A stretch of DNA of 16,623 bases from an uncultured Faecalibacterium sp. (lineage in GTDB: Bacteria; Bacillota; Clostridia; Oscillospirales; Ruminococcaceae): assembly GCA_934539245.1 (NCBI GenBank), contig CAKTCK010000043.1, forward strand, positions 1-16,623, given 5' to 3'. The notes under the pieces were generated by a model that searched no databases, was not told the origin of the DNA, and worked only from the letters and a program-made list of their open reading frames with translations. This document shows positions 1 to 7,028 of the stretch, piece after piece. A program made the translations under genes and the position numbers. How positions within the stretch are numbered: the first letter of the stretch is position 1; each line of letters begins with the position of its first letter.

Positions 1-1
1 G

Positions 2-1045
2 GAAAAGTGCGTGGCACAGGTGAGCACGGCTGGTGAATGCAAGATTTACCTTGAAGATTTTATGCCATACGATTTGGTGCTGGAAGAATCGGATGACTTT
101 GATGATCGAATCAATAATGTAACCAATTTTTATTATTGGTGTGCATCCCGTATGCTAACGCTGGATCGTACCTACGCGAAAGAGATTCTGAATAGTATCG
201 GCGAATCTCAAAGCGTTACGGATCGGGAACGTGCACAGATTGCGCTTTCGTACCATTGCCTGTCACTGCTGGATGTGTTCTGGGTAAAAGGAGAAAAAGA
301 GAATATCCTGTTTGAGGATATCAATCTCTACACACACTCTTTAAGCAATGCTCTTGTGGATATTGCACTGCGTGGGCATCAGATGACTGTGACAAATGCA
401 CATCTCTTGGCAAATGATTTGTCCACTGGTGGATGTTATCCTAAAGCGTGGGTGCGCAGAGAGGATGGCTTCTATCTTTATAAAGATGGCGGACAGGATG
501 CAGTCGAGCGTGAAGTGTTGGCAAGTAAAATCTGCCGATGCTTTGACTGCCATCAAGTTCTGTATGAGCAGGGAATGTTTGAAAATGAGCCGGTTTCCAT
601 CAGCAAAATTATGACCTCGCAGCGATATAGCCTTGTGACTTATGCGGCCTACGGTGTCTACTGCACAAATCATGATTGGAACACACTGGATAAAATTCTG
701 GAGTTGGATGCTCACGGATACTATATGATGAACATTCTGGATTATCTGGTGGGCAACACCGACCGCCATTGGGAAAACTGGGGACTGTTGGTGGACAATG
801 AGACGAATCAACCTATCCGGTTGCATGATCTGATGGATTTTAATCGAGCGTTCCAGCAGTATGACACGCTGGATGGCGCAAACTGTCTGACTGTTGGAAA
901 GCGGCATTTGAGCCAGAGAGAAGCAGCGATAGAGGCAGTGAATAAAATTGGACTAAACCAAATTTTCAATATTGTTGAAGAATTATTCGGTGAAAGAAAA
1001 AAGTGGGTAGATGAATTTAGAAGAAGAATCGGGGTATTAAGGTGA
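2..1045 (+). CDS. HipA-like kinase-fold protein, 5' end probably cut by window edge
   Basis: The reading frame is open to the left edge; the first possible start in the window is GTG at 11, with no convincing ribosome binding site, so the gene probably begins upstream. Numbering from that GTG (344 aa), the C-terminal half has the HipA/phosphatidylinositol-kinase-like pattern: a candidate ATP-binding Lys (YLYKDGG, K158), a helix Glu (VEREVLASK, E168), the catalytic loop GNTDRHWEN (D251, H253, N256) and a metal-binding Asp in DLMDFN (D276). HipA family members phosphorylate proteins, sometimes aminoacyl-tRNA synthetases, and many act as toxins paired with HipB. No HipB-like antitoxin is visible, though one could lie left of the window. 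The N-terminal part (CLSLLDVFW, FEDINLYT) resembles a Firmicute HipA-like subgroup found on mobile elements. The DNA is AT-richer than the chromosome to the right, which fits an acquired element. The fold assignment is fairly sure; the substrate is unknown. Confidence 0.75.
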   Translation, partial: EKCVAQVSTAGECKIYLEDFMPYDLVLEESDDFDDRINNVTNFYYWCASRMLTLDRTYAKEILNSIGESQSVTDRERAQIALSYHCLSLLDVFWVKGEKENILFEDINLYTHSLSNALVDIALRGHQMTVTNAHLLANDLSTGGCYPKAWVRREDGFYLYKDGGQDAVEREVLASKICRCFDCHQVLYEQGMFENEPVSISKIMTSQRYSLVTYAAYGVYCTNHDWNTLDKILELDAHGYYMMNILDYLVGNTDRHWENWGLLVDNETNQPIRLHDLMDFNRAFQQYDTLDGANCLTVGKRHLSQREAAIEAVNKIGLNQIFNIVEELFGERKKWVDEFRRRIGVLR

Positions 1046-1135
1046 AAAAGTGTGGAATAAAAAATTTTATTGAAAAAGTTTGCAAACGATAAATTGTGAA
1101 AAGACTAGATGCAATATTATATATGAGGTGATTTT

Positions 1136-2605
1136 ATGAAATTAACACTCCAGAATATTGGGCTAATTCAACATACGGAAATATTGCTTGATGGAATTAC
1201 GTTAATCGTCGGCAATAATAGTACAGGAAAAAGTACAGTCGGAAGAGCATTTTATTTGTATGGAATATGCTTAAATGGAATGGATCAATATATTCGGAAA
1301 GATCGTCAAAAAACGATTTTTCAAGAATTAAATCGTGCAAGTGAAAGCTTGGATTTGATTTGTAAAAGATTAGCTAATGCAAAAAGAAAAAGAAAACTGT
1401 CAGAAACAGAGGCACATAGAAGAGTAGTTTCAGTGGCTTTGGCAGCATTAACAGAAGATGATATGAAGAGCGTAGAAGAATTTCTGGCATCATATATGAG
1501 AAGACATGTGGAACTATACGGTCTCAAATGGGAAGATGTAGGCGGTGATAAGGCTTTAAAGAATTGGCTGAAAGATGCTATGGTTAGGGTGGAAGAAGTG
1601 CTCAGGCTGAGTGATGACGATATTGGAAAAAGAAGAATAACAGAAAAACTTGACAAATACTTTTCGGGTCAAATTCTTAGAATTCCAAATCGTGAGGGAG
1701 AGAGTGGCGCGGAAGAATATAGTTATATTAAAGTCGAAAATGATGTGCATGAAACCAATGAAATCATTTTTGAAAGAAATAAAAAGGCTGGTAGAGATAT
1801 ATGCTCGGCATTTACACAAGATTTTACAGTTGACCAAGTTCCTGTATACATTGAAAATCCAAGAGTCTTAGATAAACTTGCTAAACGTCCCAATTTGAGC
1901 AAAACAGAGATACTGGACTCGTTGTTTGCACCTAATGCAGAGAGCATAGAATCAGGTGGTTACTACGATGAAATGATAAATGCATATCTTCAAAATCTTA
2001 TTGTAGCGAAATTTGCAAGTGAAAGAGACGATGCCTTGATTGAACCGAAGTCTGAGACAACAACACAACTTGAACAGTATACCAGAAATGTGAAAACTTT
2101 GGAAGAAAAGATAGATGAGATTGTCGGAGGACAATTAGTAAAAACAAATCCAAAAGGCATCCAATTTCAACAGGAAAATCTGACACGAAGCATTGAAATT
2201 TCAAGTATGTCAACGGGTATAAAGGCACTTTCCTTGCTTCGATATGCATTGGAAAAAGGCTGTATTCAACGAGGAAGCATTTTGATTTTGGATGAGCCAG
2301 AAATAAATCTACATCCTGAATGGCAAATCAAATATGCAGAGATGATAGTTGAAATGCAAAAGTTATTCGATTTGAGAATTGTTATTACAACGCACAGTCC
2401 TTATTTTATGCAAGCTATTGAGTATTCGACAAAGTTAAAGGGAATCAAAGAAAAATACCATTGTTATTTAGCTGAGTATGCACAAGGAAAGTCTAGAATT
2501 AGTTGTGTGGATAGCTTTCCGAGTATGGGATATAAAAAATTAGTCGATGCATTCGCAGTTTTGGAGCAAATGAAAGCTAGCTGTGAAAGATTGAATGAGG
2601 AGTAA
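1136..2605 (+). CDS. AAA/ABC-type ATPase (OLD/AAA_15-like), candidate defence ATPase
   Basis: This 489-residue protein has a complete ABC/SMC-like ATPase core split by a long insert: Walker A GNNSTGKST (26-34), an ABC signature-like SSMSTG (356-361), Walker B ILILDEPE (D386, E387) and a switch His in TTHSP (H420). The middle part (about 60-340) is charged and helical and lacks a recognisable domain. The core is of the type shared by OLD nucleases, PtuA and AriA, but it ends without a TOPRIM domain, so it would need a partner for catalysis. That partner is plausibly the next gene, which starts two bases after this stop. A strong GAGGTGA ribosome binding site (1124-1130) sets the ATG. The 90 bases upstream are very AT-rich; no clear promoter is seen, so it may be cotranscribed with the HipA-like gene. 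ATPase identity is secure; the defence role is inferred from architecture and from its position in an integrated element. Confidence 0.85.
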   Translation: MKLTLQNIGLIQHTEILLDGITLIVGNNSTGKSTVGRAFYLYGICLNGMDQYIRKDRQKTIFQELNRASESLDLICKRLANAKRKRKLSETEAHRRVVSVALAALTEDDMKSVEEFLASYMRRHVELYGLKWEDVGGDKALKNWLKDAMVRVEEVLRLSDDDIGKRRITEKLDKYFSGQILRIPNREGESGAEEYSYIKVENDVHETNEIIFERNKKAGRDICSAFTQDFTVDQVPVYIENPRVLDKLAKRPNLSKTEILDSLFAPNAESIESGGYYDEMINAYLQNLIVAKFASERDDALIEPKSETTTQLEQYTRNVKTLEEKIDEIVGGQLVKTNPKGIQFQQENLTRSIEISSMSTGIKALSLLRYALEKGCIQRGSILILDEPEINLHPEWQIKYAEMIVEMQKLFDLRIVITTHSPYFMQAIEYSTKLKGIKEKYHCYLAEYAQGKSRISCVDSFPSMGYKKLVDAFAVLEQMKASCERLNEE

Positions 2606-2607
2606 CC

Positions 2608-4038
2608 ATGAACGAAAGGATTGAAAACATTCTTAAACATGATTTGACAATAGAACAAACAGAATGGATGTTACAATCGTTTCAGCAAATTTCATTCGAT
2701 TCAACGATAACATGTGGTGTGAATACGAGTGGATTTTGGGATTCTGCACATCCAACGACAAGCTTGTGTAAAGCTATTAATTTTGATAAGATTGCTCGAT
2801 TGTATTGTAAGGTCAAGGAAATTTCATATCAGTGTAACAGTAGTGATGCGTTGTATATAGTATCTTCTTTGGAAGAAGGAGCGCAACCTGAAATATATTG
2901 GATTGAGTTCAAAAATGGAGAGATAACAAATGACACGATTAAAGAAATTCAAGAGAAGATATCTTGTGAATCAAGGATATTGCAAGACGCAGAAAGCTTA
3001 AACCTTGGAGTATTGGATGTGGGAACGCCGATACTTAGAGAAGGAACGCCTAATTTTAACTTCGGCAAAAAATTGAGAGAACTTGGTATACCGGAGAATA
3101 CCGCTTTATTCGAGCAGGAACATGCACATTTTATCCTCGTATATAATGAGGAAAAGAAAGTGAATTTGTTAGGAGCTGATATCGAAGCTATATGTGATGC
3201 GATTGATGCTGGACAATATAATCATTTTGTAGATGATTATAACAAAATTAAACGAATTCCAGAGATAAACAGCAAAATTGAGATGGAAGAAGGAGGTGAT
3301 GTGAAAAAGGCGTTGGAAAAATATTTGAAAAAGGATAGAGGCTCTCGAAAAATGCAATGGTTTAAGGACGTTCAAGAGCTTTTTGAAATATTAGGAGGCA
3401 TTGCAGATGGAGAATATAGAGTGGAAGAAGAAAAATGGGAACACTTATCTAGCGAAGAATATGGAAGAATAATTGAGGTACTTAAAGCCTATAAAGAAAA
3501 CTCTGCAATGGAATGTGAAAAATGTGGATTGAATAAAATGATCGGCTTAATGCAAAGAGTGTTAGAACAAGGAATCGAAAATAAGAAATTACTGAGTTCT
3601 ACGTTTGCTGATATTTTGGAACTGTCACCTAAACCCGCGATTTTGATTATCGGGCAACTGAGAAAGTATATCTATCTGGAAAAGCTAAATAGTGGAGAAT
3701 ACTCAGATGTTTTACAAATTATGGCCGGAAACCCGGTTCTTAAACCATATGAATTTACTGGTAGTAATGAAGACTATTTAAAAGAAAGAATTGAAGAGGG
3801 AACATTTGACACATTTGTGCGAGTGTGTCGAGGTGAAAATCAGTATGATGCGACACTTTTTCTTAACGTAATGACAAGGGTGACGGTTTGGCCAGTGGCA
3901 TTTTTTCGGTTTGGATTAAAAAATGGTTTTTGGTATAAAGATGCCAAAACATATAGTCGTAGAGAATTTAAAGAGAATTTCATTGATGGAATCTGCAAAG
4001 TGATAGGGGATGGAAATGCCGTGAATTTTGCAACTTAG
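2608..4038 (+). CDS. unknown protein with possible PD-(D/E)xK nuclease-like core, partner of the upstream ATPase
   Basis: This 476-residue protein is not one I can name. Residues 75-130 read as a possible restriction-endonuclease-like core: an Asp on a strand (NSSDALYIV, D80), then a strand ending in YWIEFKNG (E100, K102), then a helix with KEIQEKIS. The D...ExK spacing fits the PD-(D/E)xK superfamily, and the IEFKNG motif recurs in uncharacterised Firmicute proteins. The remainder (about 200-476) looks mainly helical, with a CEKCG pair near residue 303 that might bind metal but lacks an obvious second pair. There is no signal peptide or membrane segment. The start is fixed by GAGGAG inside the last codons of the ATPase gene, so the two are translationally coupled and probably form one complex. 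It is the last gene before the attachment-site remnant. The nuclease assignment rests on motif reading only and could be wrong. Confidence 0.6.
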   Translation: MNERIENILKHDLTIEQTEWMLQSFQQISFDSTITCGVNTSGFWDSAHPTTSLCKAINFDKIARLYCKVKEISYQCNSSDALYIVSSLEEGAQPEIYWIEFKNGEITNDTIKEIQEKISCESRILQDAESLNLGVLDVGTPILREGTPNFNFGKKLRELGIPENTALFEQEHAHFILVYNEEKKVNLLGADIEAICDAIDAGQYNHFVDDYNKIKRIPEINSKIEMEEGGDVKKALEKYLKKDRGSRKMQWFKDVQELFEILGGIADGEYRVEEEKWEHLSSEEYGRIIEVLKAYKENSAMECEKCGLNKMIGLMQRVLEQGIENKKLLSSTFADILELSPKPAILIIGQLRKYIYLEKLNSGEYSDVLQIMAGNPVLKPYEFTGSNEDYLKERIEEGTFDTFVRVCRGENQYDATLFLNVMTRVTVWPVAFFRFGLKNGFWYKDAKTYSRREFKENFIDGICKVIGDGNAVNFAT

Positions 4039-4082
4039 TTGAAGTACAGGGCTTATCTGTCCCGTCTTCAAAAATCCCCATT

Positions 4083-4100
4083 TGTAGCAGATCTGTAGCA
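4083..4100 (+). repeat. direct repeat TGTAGCA x2 next to the att site
   Basis: TGTAGCA occurs at 4083-4089 and again at 4094-4100, 11 bp apart, about one helical turn. Short direct repeats on the element side of an attachment core are where tyrosine recombinases often place arm-type binding sites. The repeat itself is seen; the function is inferred. Confidence 0.4.
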
Positions 4101-4153
4101 AATCACTTCGATTTAACAAATCAACGTTCTAAAAATCAAAAAGCCATCATGCA

Positions 4154-4197
4154 TCACACGCAGGGGGTCTGGGGTTCGAGTCCCTAATTCTCCACCA
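4154..4197 (+). other. attachment-site remnant: 3' half of a tRNA-Val(CAC) gene
   Basis: The stretch reads as a tRNA from the anticodon loop to CCA: loop U-CAC-A at 4154-4158 (anticodon CAC, Val), the 3' anticodon stem strand, a variable loop, a T arm whose stem TGGGG (4170-4174) pairs with CCCTA (4182-4186) around loop TTCGAGT, the 3' acceptor strand ATTCTCC (4187-4193), A73 and an encoded CCA (4195-4197). No D arm or 5' acceptor strand (GGAGAAT expected) lies upstream; 4039-4150 is AT-rich and unrelated. This is what recombination at the anticodon loop of a tRNA gene leaves at the distal end of an integrated element, since the element brings its own copy of the 3' half to restore the gene at the other end. 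That the original terminator follows directly supports this being the chromosomal half. The rest of 4039-4385 holds only small repeats and two terminators; I see no gene there. Confidence 0.82.
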
Positions 4198-4204
4198 TAC
4201 AGTT

Positions 4205-4240
4205 CGTACTCGAACCCGAAAGGGTTCGGGTACGTTTTTT
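4205..4240 (+). terminator. Rho-independent terminator of the interrupted tRNA-Val gene
   Basis: A 13-bp stem (4205-4217 with 4222-4234, one G-U pair) closes a GAAA tetraloop and is followed by six T's. It sits 8 bases after the CCA end, where a tRNA terminator is expected. It now also stops rightward transcription leaving the integrated element. Confidence 0.9.
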
Positions 4241-4314
4241 GTTTATCGGTGGTTTATATCTGCGCAACAGAGCGGTAAACAGGCAAAGGCGGGATATCAC
4301 GCACATCACATACC

Positions 4315-4366
4315 ATAAACAAAACAGGGGCTGCTGCACAGGGAAGAATCCTTATGCAGCAGCCCC
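4315..4366 (-). terminator. terminator of the BASS transporter gene
   Basis: A perfect 12-bp inverted repeat (4327-4338 with 4355-4366, GGGGCTGCTGCA and its complement) is followed on the minus strand by TGTTTTGTTTAT. It lies about 20 bases past the transporter stop codon. The plus-strand side has no T-run, so it serves the minus strand. Confidence 0.85.
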
Positions 4367-4385
4367 TTATATTATATAGGAAAAA

Positions 4386-5330
4386 TCAATCTTTCTTTTC
4401 TGCGGTGCGGGCAAAGAAGTTGGCGAGGACGGCACCGGAAATGTTATGCCACACCGAGAACACAGCACCGGGGATAGTTGCTAGCGGATACTGTGCAAAG
4501 TGGGCAGCAGCTAGAGAGGTGGCAAGACCGGAGTTCTGCATACCGACCTCGATGGAGATTGCGCGGCATTTGGTGGAATCCAGCTTCAGCAGCTTGCCCA
4601 CGCCAAAGCCAGTGAGGTAACCCAGCAGGTTGTGCAGGATGACCACGGCAAGGATCAGCAGGCCGCTGGTCATGATCTTAGCGGAGTTTGCAGACACAAC
4701 GGCGCAGATGATCAGCACGATGGCGGTGGTGGAGACCAGCGGCAGCACGCGGACGGCGTTCTGGGTGAAGGCATGGAAGAAGTGGTTGACCACAAAGCCC
4801 AGTGCGATGGGCACCAGCACCACCTTGACGATGGACAGGAACATATTTACAGGGTTCACATCCACGCGCTGACCGGCATACAGCAGGGTGAGCAGTGGGG
4901 TGAGGAAGGGTGCCAGCACGGTGGAAACGGCGGTCATGCCGACGGACAATGCAACGTCGCCCTTGGACAGATAGGTCATCACGTTAGAGGAGGTGCCGCC
5001 GGGGCAGGTGCCCACAAGGATGACGCCGATGGCAAGCTCGGTGGGCAGGTGGAACAGCTGCGTCAGCGCCCATGCCAGAAAAGGCATCAGGGTGAACTGT
5101 GCAATGCAGCCGATGATCACGTCCTTCGGGCGGCTGAACACCACCTTGAAGTCCTCCGGCTTCAGGGTAAGACCCATGCCAAACATGACGATGCCCAGCA
5201 GGGTGTTGACCCACGCGGTTTTTACCACGCTGAAGGTGCCGGGGAACAGCAGAGCCAGCGCTGCCACCACAATGACGATGGCAGCCATGTACTTGCCCAC
5301 AAAATCGCTTACTTTTTCCAATGTTTTCAT
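4386..5330 (-). CDS. BASS-family (PanS/YocS-like) sodium-coupled organic anion transporter
   Basis: The protein (314 aa) is strongly hydrophobic, with roughly nine to ten membrane segments. It carries family signatures of the bile acid:sodium symporter superfamily: GMGLTLKPEDF (51-61), CPGGTSSNVMTYLSKGD (109-125) and EVGMQNSGLA (261-270), the last two marking the crossover region that binds sodium and substrate. The wording of these motifs is closest to the bacterial PanS/YocS branch, which includes a ketopantoate transporter, rather than to animal bile acid carriers. I chose the ATG at 5330 because AAGGAG lies 8 bases upstream; a longer frame up to 5387 has no such signal. The gene stands alone behind a T-box leader, so its expression should respond to amino acid starvation. 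A branched-chain 2-oxo acid or related carboxylate is a plausible substrate, but this is inference; bile acids or pantoate precursors remain possible. Confidence 0.88.
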   Translation of the reverse strand: MKTLEKVSDFVGKYMAAIVIVVAALALLFPGTFSVVKTAWVNTLLGIVMFGMGLTLKPEDFKVVFSRPKDVIIGCIAQFTLMPFLAWALTQLFHLPTELAIGVILVGTCPGGTSSNVMTYLSKGDVALSVGMTAVSTVLAPFLTPLLTLLYAGQRVDVNPVNMFLSIVKVVLVPIALGFVVNHFFHAFTQNAVRVLPLVSTTAIVLIICAVVSANSAKIMTSGLLILAVVILHNLLGYLTGFGVGKLLKLDSTKCRAISIEVGMQNSGLATSLAAAHFAQYPLATIPGAVFSVWHNISGAVLANFFARTAEKKD

Positions 5331-5410
5331 GATAATACTCCTTTTTCCTGAACACTTATTTTTGCGGATGTAAAGGCAATGAAACATCCGGGAAATGGCT
5401 TTCCCGCAAA

Positions 5411-5700
5411 CAAAAAACGCCTTTGTCCCTTACGGTTTGTAAGAGACAAAGGCGCATAAAGTCCTCTGCGGTACCACTCTTATTGCCGGTGCAAAGCCCG
5501 GCCCCTCAGTGCGCATCCAACAATGCGCGGCCCGTGATAACGGGGGCCTGCCGTTCCCGCTTACTGGGGCGTATGCACTGCCCATTCAGCCGGAAAGCTC
5601 GGAGAGGATCTTCCCACGGACGCCCTGCACTGCCTTGCACCAGCCGACAGCTCTCTGCAGCATTCTTTCTGGGTACTCTTTCTCGTCATAGCCGAATATT
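5411..5700 (-). promoter_or_regulatory. T-box riboswitch leader, probably isoleucine-specific, controlling the BASS transporter
   Basis: Read on the minus strand, Stem I is closed by ATTCGGC (5697-5691) and GCTGAAT (5590-5584). Inside are the AGUA of the specifier loop (5677-5674), an AG-bulge/GGUG apical region (about 5650-5630) and the opposite specifier strand GGGAAGAUCC (5615-5606). The T-box sequence AAGAGUGGUACCGCAG spans 5481-5466. Its AAGAG (5481-5477) can pair with CUCUU (5445-5441) as antiterminator, and the same CUCUU lies in the 5' arm of the downstream terminator, so the two folds exclude each other. In T-box RNAs the last base of UGGN pairs with the tRNA discriminator; U here calls for A73. 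Candidate specifiers are GAU (Asp, 5610-5608) or AUC (Ile, 5609-5607). Asp tRNA normally has G73 and Ile tRNA A73, so Ile is favoured. The T-box class is near certain; the specificity is inferred. Confidence 0.93.
5412..5454 (-). terminator. regulated terminator of the T-box leader
   Basis: A 14-bp stem with one G-U pair (5454-5441 with 5431-5418) is followed by six T's (5417-5412). Its 5' arm contains the CUCUU that the T-box antiterminator needs, so it forms when the tRNA is charged and stops transcription before the transporter gene. Confidence 0.92.
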
Positions 5701-5712
5701 TCACTGCCCCGG

Positions 5713-5741
5713 AGTATACTCCCCCGGAGGGTGGAAGTCAA
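5713..5741 (-). promoter_or_regulatory. promoter of the T-box leader / BASS transporter
   Basis: On the minus strand TTGACT (5741-5736) and TATACT (5718-5713) are separated by 17 bases, close to the sigma-A consensus. Transcription would start near 5706, just before Stem I. The -10 lies inside a perfect 12-bp palindrome, GGAGTATACTCC (5722-5711), which could be an operator or chance. Confidence 0.85.
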
Positions 5742-5827
5742 GGGATACGGACTGTCTGCTTTTTCATCTGGATCACATCAAAAGTGAGCACGGCTCATGT
5801 GCCGCCTTGCCATGGGCTGCACTGCCG

Positions 5828-5882
5828 ACAAAAAGAAAACCGTCACCGCAAAAGAAGTTTCTCTCGTGCGCTGACGGTTTTT
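5828..5882. terminator. bidirectional terminator after rpiR
   Basis: A 13-bp stem with one mismatch (5838-5850 with 5867-5879) has T-rich tails on both strands: TTTTCTTTTT on the minus strand past 5838, and TTTTT at 5878-5882 on the plus strand. It stops the rpiR transcript about 105 bases after its stop codon and insulates it from the T-box promoter. Confidence 0.85.
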
Positions 5883-5985
5883 CCGGTGCGGCAGCTCTTT
5901 TTGTGTAGAAAGAAACGAAAAAGAATGCGGCGGATGTCATATTTCTTTACAGTTTTTTCGGTGCTCCAGGCTTGAAAACGATCCC

Positions 5986-6831
5986 TCAAAGCAGCTTTAC
6001 AGCCAGTGCCTCGGTGGTGCGTTCCTGCGCTTCGGTGCTGCCGGGCTTGTTGTCCAGAATGTATCGCAGCACCAGCACCTCGGCCACATACAGCACCGCC
6101 ACCTTGATGGGAATGCTGCCGGAATCCAGCGGGCTTTCCTGTGCGCCGCACAGCAGCACGATGTCTGCCAGCTTTGCGCCGGGGGAGTCCTCGTAGTGGG
6201 TGATCAGGATGATCTTTGCGCCGTTGGCTTTGGCGGTGCGCAGGGTCTCCATCAGGTCGCGGGTAGCGCCGGAGTAGGAGACGAACAGCACCACGTCCTG
6301 CTCGGTCATCAGGCTGGCAGCCATGACCTGCATGTGGCTGTCGGCAACGGCACGGAACTTGTTGGTGATGCAGGCGAACCGGGCGCAGATCTCGTTGGCG
6401 GCGGCCATGCTGCCGCCCTGTCCCATGCAGAACACCTGCCGAGCGCTATGCAGCAGTGCCACGGCCTGCTCCACCGCCTGCGGCGAAAGGGCGTTCTGGG
6501 TGCCGTTGATGGCGGTCATGAACAGCGCCGAAGCGTGCTCGCACAGGGTTGCGGTGTCGGCGTCCGGGGCGGGCTCCTGCTGGTTCACCAGCACACCGGT
6601 GGCGTTGGCTTGCGCCAGTGCAATGCGCATTTCGTGGTAGCCCTCAAAGCCCAGCGCCCGGCAGAACCGGAACACCGTGGCCTCAGCCACCTGACACTCT
6701 CTGGCCAGCGACGATATGGACAGATACTGTGCCTCCGCAGCGTGCTGCACCAGATATTCGGCAACCGTGCGGCCGGATTTTGTCAGGTCGCCCTGATGCT
6801 GCTGCAGCAGCTCCCAAAAATTCGTAGACAT
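5986..6831 (-). CDS. RpiR/MurR-family transcription regulator, probable sialic acid repressor (NanR-like)
   Basis: The 281-residue protein has the two domains of the RpiR family in order: an N-terminal helix-turn-helix (about 1-77, recognition region SISSLARECQVAEATVFRFCRALGF split around 38-62) and a C-terminal SIS sugar-isomerase-fold domain (about 120-250) with phosphosugar-binding Ser/Gly motifs GQGGS (137-141) and SYSGAT (185-190). Full length for the family. SIS domains of this type bind sugar phosphates; sialic acid operon regulators of the family sense ManNAc-6-P, Neu5Ac or GlcN-6-P. The start has a purine-rich GAGGAGAAGGA site just upstream. It is divergent from the sialic acid operon, and the shared intergenic region carries three palindromes of the TGAAA-N5-TTTCA type often bound by RpiR proteins. 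Role as local repressor is therefore likely; the exact effector is unknown. Confidence 0.9.
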   Translation of the reverse strand: MSTNFWELLQQHQGDLTKSGRTVAEYLVQHAAEAQYLSISSLARECQVAEATVFRFCRALGFEGYHEMRIALAQANATGVLVNQQEPAPDADTATLCEHASALFMTAINGTQNALSPQAVEQAVALLHSARQVFCMGQGGSMAAANEICARFACITNKFRAVADSHMQVMAASLMTEQDVVLFVSYSGATRDLMETLRTAKANGAKIILITHYEDSPGAKLADIVLLCGAQESPLDSGSIPIKVAVLYVAEVLVLRYILDNKPGSTEAQERTTEALAVKLL

Positions 6832-6900
6832 TCTTCCTTCTCCTCACTCGGCTGCCGGTAGTGCACCGGTGCCGTTTTGGTGATTACCTTCTTATATAAA

Positions 6901-6929
6901 AGTATAAGAGAAACTGTGCCGCTGTGCAA
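6901..6929 (-). promoter_or_regulatory. probable promoter of the rpiR-family gene
   Basis: On the minus strand TTGCAC (6929-6924) and TATACT (6906-6901) are 17 bases apart. The -10 is good and the -35 weak. The start would fall near 6894, giving a leader of about 63 bases. Confidence 0.6.
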
Positions 6930-7005
6930 GAGGCGTAATGACCACATTTTGCCCGCCGCTTCTGTGCAGAGGGCACAGTTTTAGCGGAAAAAACGCCTCA
7001 AATTG

Positions 7006-7020
7006 TGAAAATGCTTTTCA
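7006..7020. promoter_or_regulatory. palindromic operator candidate 1 (RpiR-type)
   Basis: TGAAAATGCTTTTCA is a perfect inverted repeat (TGAAAA/TTTTCA around TGC), matching the TGAAA-N5-TTTCA shape common for RpiR-family regulators. It lies between the divergent promoters. Confidence 0.6.
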
Positions 7021-7028
7021 TATTTACA

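Noticed and set aside
1046..1135. Promoter for the ATPase gene in the AT-rich gap
   Set aside because: Several TATA-like hexamers occur, but none pairs with a -35 at 16-18 bases while leaving room for the ribosome binding site.
4120..4197. Complete tRNA or tmRNA gene ending in CCA
   Set aside because: Only the part from the anticodon loop to the 3' end is tRNA-like; no 5' acceptor strand GGAGAAT or D arm is found upstream.
4632..5351. Plus-strand open frame of 239 codons opposite the BASS transporter
   Set aside because: The translation is Gln/His/Gly-rich without motifs; the minus strand carries the transporter with family signatures.
5423..5975. Plus-strand small open frames across the T-box leader
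   Set aside because: They overlap a well-defined structured RNA on the other strand and lack ribosome binding sites and recognisable domains.
5972..5986. Catabolite-response-element-like sequence TTGAAAACGATCCCT
   Set aside because: It fits the loose cre consensus but lies at the very end of the rpiR coding region, far from any promoter it could control, so it is likely chance.
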